Positions 33,394 to 39,630 of a DNA stretch of 39,630 bases are shown in pieces. The stretch covers positions 1-39,630 of the forward strand of contig JAHFGL010000021.1 in assembly GCA_023247445.1 (NCBI GenBank). The letters run 5' to 3'. Below the pieces are notes generated by a model. That model searched no databases. It saw nothing but the letters and a program-made list of their open reading frames with translations, and was not told where the DNA came from. The position numbers were made by a program, and so were the translations under genes. Numbering within the stretch: position 1 is the stretch's first letter; each line of letters starts with the position of its first letter. The DNA is from Candidatus Omnitrophota bacterium. Lineage in GTDB: Bacteria > Omnitrophota > Gorgyraeia > Zapsychrales > Zapsychraceae.

Positions 33394-34377
33394 TTAGACA
33401 GGGATGACGGGCACTAAAGAATTTTCATCGACAAATTTTTTAAGCCGTTCAATAACACTATCTAAAACCATAAATTGCATAAGCTCTGAACGCAGTTTGG
33501 CGATGTTGGGAATGCCACGAAAATATCCAGCATAATGTTTACGAAATTCCATAACGCCAAAATGTTGTCCTTTAAACGCCACCGAAAGTTTCAAATGCTC
33601 AATGCAGGTATCAACACGTTCTTGAATGGTAGGATCAGGGAGAAGCTCACCGGTTTTTAAATAATGTTTTGCTTGCTTAAAAATCCAAGGATTGGTGATT
33701 CCCGCGCGGCCAATCATGACGCCATCGCAACCACATTCAAACATCCGTTTAACATCTTGGGCTGTTTGTAGATCGCCATTTCCAATGACGGGAATGGAGA
33801 CAACTTTCTTAACTTTCTCGAGCCACGTCCAATCCGCCGACCCTTCATGACCCTGACTGCGTGTTCGACAATGAATGGTGAGTGCAACCGCGCCGGCTTG
33901 TTCAACCATTTTGGCAACATCTAAAATGACAATACTTTTTTCATCCCAACCTAAACGCGTTTTAACAGTGACAGGAAGTTTAGTCCCACGTACCGTTGAT
34001 CGTACAATTTTTTCAAAATGAGGAAGGTCTTTTAAAAGGGCAGCGCCTTGACCGCGCGCGACAACATCTTTAACCCAGCAGCCGCAGTTGATATCAATAA
34101 AATCGGGTTTATAAGTTTCCGCAATTCTCGCTGCGTTTTCCATGGAACCTTCAACGCCGCCAAATAGTTGGATGGCAACCGGCCGTTCCTCTTCAAGCAC
34201 CTCAATTTTACGAAGCACCTTGGCAATCCGACGGGTAATCCCATCGCAATTTGTAAATTCCGTATAAACTAAGTCCGCACCCATGCGTTTGGAGAATAGC
34301 CGAAAAGACTTATCGGTTACATCTTCCATGGGGGCCAGCGCAATTGGTTTTTCAATATCTATGGGTCCGATTTTCAT
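33394..34377 (-). CDS. dus: tRNA-dihydrouridine synthase (DusB-like)
   Basis: The 327-residue FMN enzyme reduces uridines in tRNA. Family blocks: IALAPMEDVTDKSFR at the N-terminus, VAIQLFGG, FIDINCGCWVKDV with catalytic C100, VTVKTRLGW, LTIHCRTRSQG and the FMN phosphate site VIGNGDLQT / GVMIGRAG. The active-site Pro of the usual GCP is Trp here. A helical C-terminal tRNA-binding domain (about 240-327) is present. It lies 3 bases after the second toxin stop, so it may be transcribed from the toxin-antitoxin promoter. Confidence 0.92.
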   Translation of the reverse strand: MKIGPIDIEKPIALAPMEDVTDKSFRLFSKRMGADLVYTEFTNCDGITRRIAKVLRKIEVLEEERPVAIQLFGGVEGSMENAARIAETYKPDFIDINCGCWVKDVVARGQGAALLKDLPHFEKIVRSTVRGTKLPVTVKTRLGWDEKSIVILDVAKMVEQAGAVALTIHCRTRSQGHEGSADWTWLEKVKKVVSIPVIGNGDLQTAQDVKRMFECGCDGVMIGRAGITNPWIFKQAKHYLKTGELLPDPTIQERVDTCIEHLKLSVAFKGQHFGVMEFRKHYAGYFRGIPNIAKLRSELMQFMVLDSVIERLKKFVDENSLVPVIPV

Positions 34378-34380
34378 AAT

Positions 34381-34686
34381 TTAATAAGCATCTTTGCGGT
34401 TATCAGCAGCAATCATAAAAACAATTTTTTCTTTATCATCAATTGCATAAAAAAATCGATAGGAGCTTATGCGGTAGCGCCAAGTTTCTGGCTTATAATC
34501 TCGCAATTTTTTTATATTTTTTCCAAAGTACGGCTGGTCACGTAACTGTGGATAAACATGGTTGATCAATTTTTCTTGGATCTGTTTTTGATAGGAACCA
34601 AAATTTTGGTTAAGGTCTTTCGTGAATTGGTTGGTCTCAAAGATGCGAAAATTAGGCAACAAACTTTCCTTTCTTGACCTTTGCAT
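34381..34686 (-). CDS. RelE/ParE-like toxin, second pair
   Basis: Up to 101 residues: FETNQFTKDLNQNF, a helical PQLRDQPYFGKNIKKLRDY and WRYRISSYRFFYAIDDKEKIVFMIAADNRKDAY. This has the order of the RelE/YoeB-type fold (Y-R-I-x-Y-R-x-x-Y). ATG 34686 overlaps the antitoxin by 35 bases; a TTG at 34662 with GGAAAG before it is an equally good start. The 5-residue end after the DNRKDAY block is typical. Toxicity is inferred from fold and pairing only. Confidence 0.8.
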   Translation of the reverse strand: MQRSRKESLLPNFRIFETNQFTKDLNQNFGSYQKQIQEKLINHVYPQLRDQPYFGKNIKKLRDYKPETWRYRISSYRFFYAIDDKEKIVFMIAADNRKDAY

Positions 34687-34894
34687 CCCTATGCCCAGCT
34701 TTTAGACTTTTTATCAATTTCTCATCGGTGTTAATCTGAGTCATCTCAAGAGAATCGGCATGATAGGCATCTTCAATCTTATCTAAAACAACATGTGTAA
34801 TAAAGTTCGAGATCGGCCGATGTTCTTGATTCGCAATTCTTGAAATCTGCTTATATTCTTCTTCGGAAAGCCGTAACGTAACTGTTTTACTCAT
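34652..34894 (-). CDS. Ribbon-helix-helix antitoxin, second pair
   Basis: The 80 residues begin with the RHH strand KTVTLRLSEEEYKQISRIA and helix HRPISNFITHVVLDKI, then a charged tail. A strong AAGGAGAT ribosome site precedes the start. It overlaps the toxin, so the two are translationally coupled. Three operator-like direct repeats lie upstream and are described separately. Not closely similar to the antitoxin at 31718. Confidence 0.86.
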   Translation of the reverse strand: MSKTVTLRLSEEEYKQISRIANQEHRPISNFITHVVLDKIEDAYHADSLEMTQINTDEKLIKSLKAGHRDAKVKKGKFVA

Positions 34895-34912
34895 TATTCA
34901 TCTCCTTGCAGA

Positions 34913-34964
34913 TGTATTCATTTGTATTCACTGAAAATCTAACATATTCAAACGGGATCGTCAA
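34913..34964 (-). promoter_or_regulatory. Promoter and operator-like repeats of the second toxin-antitoxin operon
   Basis: On the - strand TTGACG (34964-34959), 17 bases, then TAGATT (34941-34936) with an extended TG before the -10. The 8-mer TGAATAYR is repeated at 34950-34943, 34930-34923 and 34920-34913, with offsets of 20 and 10 bases, that is on one face of the helix. The repeats flank the -10. Tandem direct repeats are what RHH repressors bind, so these are likely the antitoxin operator. Confidence 0.7.
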
Positions 34965-35061
34965 GCGATGATTCCCATTATTTGAATTAAGAAAACCTAC
35001 CGTTTCCTGCAGTTTTGATCTGGGCCCATTATAACCAAAACCTTCTAAAATTCAATGAACA

Positions 35062-35109
35062 AAAAAGGCTAAGAAACCGCTTGCTCGAATGCCCCTTTAG
35101 GGCCTTTTT
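35062..35109. terminator. Possible bidirectional hairpin in the 275-bp gap before the large secreted gene
   Basis: AAAAAGGC (35062-35069) can pair with GCCTTTTT (35102-35109), and a small GCCC/GGGC stem (35091-35103) overlaps the right arm. A T-run follows on either strand. No gene ends immediately beside it, so it may be a leader structure of the next gene or a boundary between divergent units. The remainder of 34965-35169 shows nothing I can name. Confidence 0.35.
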
Positions 35110-35169
35110 AATAGATAAATATGACTTATATTTGTACTGTAGGAGAGAGACTGTGTATTAACTAATAAT

Positions 35170-38100
35170 ATGAATAATTTTAATAAAAACAAACGAATCA
35201 TGCGGGTAATAGCAGCAATTGTTGTGTTTTTCTTTTCAGTAAACACAGTGTTTTTGCCCACGCCACTTTTAGCTCAGACTGTTTTCAATCTCCCAGTCCC
35301 TGGAGTGATCGTCAATTTAAGCCCAGCCTTTACGCCGGTCATGATGAAGGGATTAACTCTTTATCCTGACAATCCATTTAAATTTGATTTTATTATTGAT
35401 CAAGGAGATTCCAAACTCGAAGGCGAAAAGTTCAAAGAAGAATCTACCAAATTGATCAAATATTTTATGTCCGCCTTAACCGTGCCCGAAGAAAACATGT
35501 GGGTCAACCTATCGCCGAACGAACCGAATCGCATTATCGCTGACGGGTTGAATAAAACTGAGATGGGCCGAGACCTTCTAGCGCAAGATTATATTTTAAA
35601 ACAACTGACCGCGTCACTGATGATTCCCGAAAATGAATTGGGTAAAGAATTCTGGGATCGCGTCCGCAAGGAAGCTAAAGAGAAATTTAATACCGATGAC
35701 ATTCCGATGGACACGTTTCATAAAGTTTGGATCGTGCCGGAAAAAGCGGTTGTGTATACGCATGATAAAAGTGCATTTGTGGTGGAGTCGCATTTGAAGG
35801 TGATGCTTGAAGATGATTACCTTGCAACGAAAAATAACTCGGATCATCTTGAAGATGGAAGATTGAAGAGAGAAGATGGAACGAGGAGCGAATATCCATC
35901 GTCCATCATCAATCCTCCATCCTCAAGCTCTCCTGAAATAACAAATATTTTAAGACGATTAATTATCCCCGCCATCGAAAAAGAGGTCAACGAAGGAAAA
36001 AACTTTGCTCAGTTACGACAAGTTTATAATTCACTGATTCTCGCCACCTGGTACAAGAAAAATCTAAAACAAAGTGTCCTTGGAAAAGTTTACGTTGACC
36101 AAAACAAAACTAAAGGTGTTGAGACTGATGACAAGTCCGCCAAAGAGAAAATTTACAACCAATATCTCGAAGCCTTTAAAAAGGGTGTTTATGACGTAAT
36201 CAAAGATGACTATGATCCCGAAACTCAAGAGATCATTCCACGCAAATATTTTTCCGGTGGCGTTGATGCGGCGATGATGACAACGATTCAATCTACCACC
36301 ATAGGATTAAATCTATATCAACGAGGCCAACTTCCGCAAGGCGACGAAGCTGTTTTTACGACAGTACTAAAAACTATGTCAGTCGGGAACGAATCCGTAC
36401 AACCTGCCCAATCCGACGCCGCAATGATGACTAATTACGATGCCGAAAAGCTAGCCAAGGATCCAAGAACACCCATTCAGATTTTATTAGAAGAACCAGC
36501 TTATAAACGCATCTATGGCAATCTGGAAAACCTTCAAAAGCGCACTGGCATAAATAATATTGATCAATTCTTGGCTGATTTTTATTTTAATCCATTTCGC
36601 CTTTCGTTTGATGAACGATTAAATCAAATGAGAAACGATAAAGAAAAGTTTAAAGATTCTCCTGCGGCAGAACGTCAAAAGGGTGAACAGCAGATCAGTG
36701 AGCGTATAGACCTTGTTATAAGCGTCGATGATTTTATTAAGAAAGAAGAGAATCATATTAATCCAATATTCTCAGATCGTCCGGGTATCATGATGGCTTG
36801 GAAATTAGGTCAATTGGCTTTAAAAGATGTAGAGCCAAATGGAGAAAGTGAGGTCAGAGAAAAAACTTTTAGTAAGGATTTTCCATTAGCCAAAGAAGAG
36901 GGTGTGTTAAAGAATTTGCGGCCTAGCGGTCCTGCGGTTTTAGTTTTGGCCGCGGGGTTAAGGCCTGCGTTCTATTTTCAAAGTCTCCCACCTGGAAAAT
37001 ATATTTTTGTCGACAATTCAGCTTTTATGCAAGCGTTCTTGGAATCCGCTAAAACCCGCTTTGCGCGTTCTATCCATCCAGGTGTTGAGATTATTATCCG
37101 TCGCGCTAATTTGCAAAGTGATCATGAGGCTTTTGTAGGGGAAGAGCGCTATCAGCATATAGAAATTAACGATATGGATCGATATGTGCCTGCCCTTAAA
37201 ACCGATAAGATGTTTTATCAGCGACTTCTAGATCGTGTTGCCCCCGGAGGCACTATTTCCATCGAGTATGATCAGTCCAAAGAAAGTTCTAACCAGGGCC
37301 GGTTTTCTTTGGCGCAGGTCAGGCAAAATATTTCTAACCGACAAGATTGGTCCCAGCCAGAAACAACAAATACAACGCGTGGTCTTTCCAACGAACCACT
37401 TGAATATTTTCTTTTTCAAAAAGATGAGGCGATGATGACGGAGCCTGCGACACGGTTAAAAGAATACACGACTCTTTTAGAAGAGTGGCAAGATAGCAAT
37501 GGTTTTAGTGATACGAAATTAAAAAATTTAATTAAGAGAACAGATGATGTTGTTTGGTTTGTTAATAACAGTTATTCCGAGGATTTGAAGGGTATTGATT
37601 TGTTTGAATTGTATTTAAAGAGAATTCAAGGAATTATTCGTTATCTAAAAATGGTTCTAGAAACAACGGAAGGGTTTACAACAGAAGATCAAGATTTATT
37701 CTTTTCTTGGATCAGAAAGGCCAAGAGCGATATCTCCCGCCTTACCTATGTCTATAGGAAGGAAGAATTAGCTGGTGCTTTTAAAACAGAGCTTGATAAT
37801 ATCGCGGATTCTATAAATTTGGGGAGTGTAGACCTTAAATATGAGTTAACGCTCTTTCAAAGATTGAAGAATTACTGGCGTGATTCGGTGAGTAGAAAAA
37901 CGAAAACTAGAGTGGCAAGAATAGCTACGGCTGGTCTTCTAACGGCTGTTGTAACGAACGTCCCAGGAGACTATTCTCCTTACCATGGTTTATCGAGCCG
38001 AGAAATATTTGCCGCTATGCATATTAGTGGACTTGAGCGCTCTTACTATGAAACTTTGGCCTTTAACTTAGGGGCCGAGAGTGGTTACGAAGCATTATTC

Positions 38101-39630
38101 TCAATCTTGGATATAAATAACAATTATTCTTCAGAAGAGAGAGCATCCGTTTTGCAAATATTAGCTTACCACAGGGGTGACCTAGAAAAAACTTCTGACA
38201 AGATCAAAGATCAACTTCAAGAAGTCTTAGGACGTTTATATTTAGAATTGAGCAATAAAGAACCGGAAAGCACTTCTGATTTTCAACCAGGAAATAATGG
38301 CCTGTGGACATTGTTTTCCATCGCAAAAAATTTAGATTTAAAATTTTCTTCAGAAGAAGTCATGCAGGCCATTAAAAATAAAGCCTTTGCTTACCGCGTT
38401 AATGTTAACCATCCCCTTGAGTTTTATTATTTTGCCTATATTGCACCGCAGGCCTTTATAAATAATTTTGTAAGTAGCGTTGAACGTACAGCGCATATCG
38501 ATGAGTATTCCATGTATTGTCTTTCCCTCATGTCAGAAATACGCGGAGAGTTTGGATATAAATTTTCAGAAGAGCAAATGGATATCGTTGAAGAAAATAC
38601 GCGAAAACTTTTAAGCAAATACGATAGCAAACAGGATTCTCCAGAAGAAATTCTGGGAGCATTAAGGGCTTTTCGAGCATTTACCGATTATAACGATAAT
38701 TTATTCTATCGGATAAAAAGAGTCTACCAATCTGTTTTTAACGAAAAGCAACGATTGGCTTTCTTTGCCGCTTTGACGAGTGATTCTAGAAATTATCGCG
38801 GAACAACCGCATATACTCTATATGAAATTGACTCCGACCTTATCTTGAATTACTTTTTAAATCCAAACAACATTTCAGAATTAAGCCAAGATGAAATCAA
38901 CCTACGAATCGATATCGCTAAGACGCTTTTGGATGATAATAAAGATGATGAAAAAGTAAGGAAGGTAGTTATTTCCTTCCTTGCCGCCCTTATAAATCAA
39001 ACGGGAGATAATTTAGATTATTTAAAGAAATTAGACGGTTTTATGGAGGGTTATCAACCCTTATTCTCTGAAATAGATCAAAAAGCAATTGTCCAAACCT
39101 TGACCCCAAAAACCAGAGAGCGACTCATAGAGATTGTTTTCAAAACGCGCGCTATTGATAATGAAACATACACAATTATCGACCGACTACTATCGCCAAC
39201 AATTACTGAAGACACCATCAATAACTTTTTGGATCAAAAGCAAAAGGGGCAATTAACTATAGAGGAAACAGCTGTTTTAATACAAATTGCTACTGAAAAT
39301 GGGATGTTTGAAATTCCTGTTAATGAGGATACGGATGAAAATCTTGAAGAAGACGAGAAGGGGGAATATGGCCCATCTTTTGATTATGAAAAGCTAGGCA
39401 AATTGTACGGAAGAATCATAAACATAATGGGTATGTCAAAGTTAGAACATGTTAAATTTATTTTAGAATCCGTAGACAGACACGATATTTCACCGCAGTC
39501 TCTAAGCCCGCATATTGGGAATGATATTCTGCAAAGGCTTGAGAGGATACTCTTGACGGTTAAAAAAGTAGATTTCACTTATATTGAGAATGAAGAAGAG
39601 CAGGACAGCGATGAGTTTGAACTACAGAAG
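35170..39630 (+). CDS. Very large secreted Omnitrophota-type protein (3' end missing)
   Basis: The frame runs open from ATG 35170 to the window edge, 1487 codons without a stop. Residues 1-35 are a signal peptide (basic start, hydrophobic core, cut near LLA-Q). Residues about 37-360 hold blocks I recall as recurrent in Omnitrophota secreted proteins: GLTLYPDNPFKFDFIIDQGD, TEMGRDLLAQDYILKQLTAS, FHKVWIVPEKAVVY, EVNEGKNFAQLRQVYNSLIL. A glycine-rich GGVD junction (363) follows. Residues about 588-700 look like a SAM-methyltransferase-type Rossmann fold (VLVLAAGL, YIFVDNS, LLDRVAPGGTISIEY). The rest is mostly helical and acidic. D(A/E)AMMT occurs at 366, 416 and 752. The nearest GGAG (35142) is unusually far from the ATG. 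Function unknown. Confidence 0.88.
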   Translation, partial: MNNFNKNKRIMRVIAAIVVFFFSVNTVFLPTPLLAQTVFNLPVPGVIVNLSPAFTPVMMKGLTLYPDNPFKFDFIIDQGDSKLEGEKFKEESTKLIKYFMSALTVPEENMWVNLSPNEPNRIIADGLNKTEMGRDLLAQDYILKQLTASLMIPENELGKEFWDRVRKEAKEKFNTDDIPMDTFHKVWIVPEKAVVYTHDKSAFVVESHLKVMLEDDYLATKNNSDHLEDGRLKREDGTRSEYPSSIINPPSSSSPEITNILRRLIIPAIEKEVNEGKNFAQLRQVYNSLILATWYKKNLKQSVLGKVYVDQNKTKGVETDDKSAKEKIYNQYLEAFKKGVYDVIKDDYDPETQEIIPRKYFSGGVDAAMMTTIQSTTIGLNLYQRGQLPQGDEAVFTTVLKTMSVGNESVQPAQSDAAMMTNYDAEKLAKDPRTPIQILLEEPAYKRIYGNLENLQKRTGINNIDQFLADFYFNPFRLSFDERLNQMRNDKEKFKDSPAAERQKGEQQISERIDLVISVDDFIKKEENHINPIFSDRPGIMMAWKLGQLALKDVEPNGESEVREKTFSKDFPLAKEEGVLKNLRPSGPAVLVLAAGLRPAFYFQSLPPGKYIFVDNSAFMQAFLESAKTRFARSIHPGVEIIIRRANLQSDHEAFVGEERYQHIEINDMDRYVPALKTDKMFYQRLLDRVAPGGTISIEYDQSKESSNQGRFSLAQVRQNISNRQDWSQPETTNTTRGLSNEPLEYFLFQKDEAMMTEPATRLKEYTTLLEEWQDSNGFSDTKLKNLIKRTDDVVWFVNNSYSEDLKGIDLFELYLKRIQGIIRYLKMVLETTEGFTTEDQDLFFSWIRKAKSDISRLTYVYRKEELAGAFKTELDNIADSINLGSVDLKYELTLFQRLKNYWRDSVSRKTKTRVARIATAGLLTAVVTNVPGDYSPYHGLSSREIFAAMHISGLERSYYETLAFNLGAESGYEALFSILDINNNYSSEERASVLQILAYHRGDLEKTSDKIKDQLQEVLGRLYLELSNKEPESTSDFQPGNNGLWTLFSIAKNLDLKFSSEEVMQAIKNKAFAYRVNVNHPLEFYYFAYIAPQAFINNFVSSVERTAHIDEYSMYCLSLMSEIRGEFGYKFSEEQMDIVEENTRKLLSKYDSKQDSPEEILGALRAFRAFTDYNDNLFYRIKRVYQSVFNEKQRLAFFAALTSDSRNYRGTTAYTLYEIDSDLILNYFLNPNNISELSQDEINLRIDIAKTLLDDNKDDEKVRKVVISFLAALINQTGDNLDYLKKLDGFMEGYQPLFSEIDQKAIVQTLTPKTRERLIEIVFKTRAIDNETYTIIDRLLSPTITEDTINNFLDQKQKGQLTIEETAVLIQIATENGMFEIPVNEDTDENLEEDEKGEYGPSFDYEKLGKLYGRIINIMGMSKLEHVKFILESVDRHDISPQSLSPHIGNDILQRLERILLTVKKVDFTYIENEEEQDSDEFELQK
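35848..35927. repeat. In-frame imperfect palindromic repeat inside the large secreted gene
   Basis: Arms 35848-35880 and 35895-35927 are 33-nt inverted repeats with 27 matches, separated by 14 nt. The left arm is purine-rich, built from GATGGA/GATTGA-like units. It encodes residues about 227-253 (low-complexity, Ser/Pro/Arg-rich), between two blocks of the conserved N-terminal domain. The reading frame is kept through it. Confidence 0.75.

Overview
The window is a low-to-moderate GC, very compact bacterial chromosome segment. It most likely comes from an Omnitrophota (former OP3) bacterium. The main reason is the gene running off the right edge. It encodes a very large exported protein whose first ~360 residues match, from memory, a secreted domain that recurs in Omnitrophota hypothetical proteins. 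An O-antigen-type ABC exporter (Wzm/Wzt), UnbV/FG-GAP proteins and a cytochrome/redoxin array fit a Gram-negative-type cell. No rRNA, tRNA, CRISPR array or complete insertion sequence was seen.

Region 1 (1-20078, all + strand, genes overlapping or nearly abutting) reads as one long transcription unit. It opens with the 3' part of an Mrp/ApbC Fe-S carrier fused to DUF971. A surface-glycan locus follows: an acyltransferase-3, a membrane-embedded spermidine-synthase-like protein, four tandem paralogues of a membrane-anchored redoxin + c-type cytochrome (three also carry a PHM-like copper monooxygenase module), a polyprenyl-phosphate-hexose synthase-like GT2, two tandem GT-C-like membrane proteins, a GT4, an SGNH-like protein, two tandem GT2s, a UbiA prenyltransferase and a large FG-GAP/UnbV protein. 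Region 2 (20072-22690, - strand) adds a geranylgeranyl-reductase-like flavoprotein and the Wzt/Wzm exporter; a divergent polytopic membrane protein (22720-24537) closes the locus. A plausible reading is that lipid-linked sugars are made, decorated, exported and perhaps oxidatively processed outside the membrane.

Region 3 (24548-27632, - strand) is a compact glutathione operon: gshA (the ATP-grasp-like GshA type), gshB, dithiol glutaredoxin, BolA and monothiol CGFS glutaredoxin. It has a good promoter that places the transcription start almost on the gshA ATG. Upstream lies a ~196-bp nested inverted-repeat element. Then come a dicarboxylate/glutamate symporter, a second BolA on the + strand, a radical SAM protein overlapping a sulfite-oxidase-like molybdoenzyme, a RHH/RelE toxin-antitoxin pair, a lipoamide-dehydrogenase-like flavoprotein, a DusB-like tRNA-dihydrouridine synthase and a second RHH/RelE-like pair. 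Both antitoxins have the same promoter architecture.

Region 4 (35170 to the end, + strand) is the large secreted protein: 1487 codons, still open at the edge. It contains a methyltransferase-like Rossmann segment, three D(A/E)AMMT motifs at apparent segment junctions, and an in-frame imperfect palindromic repeat that looks like an inserted element.
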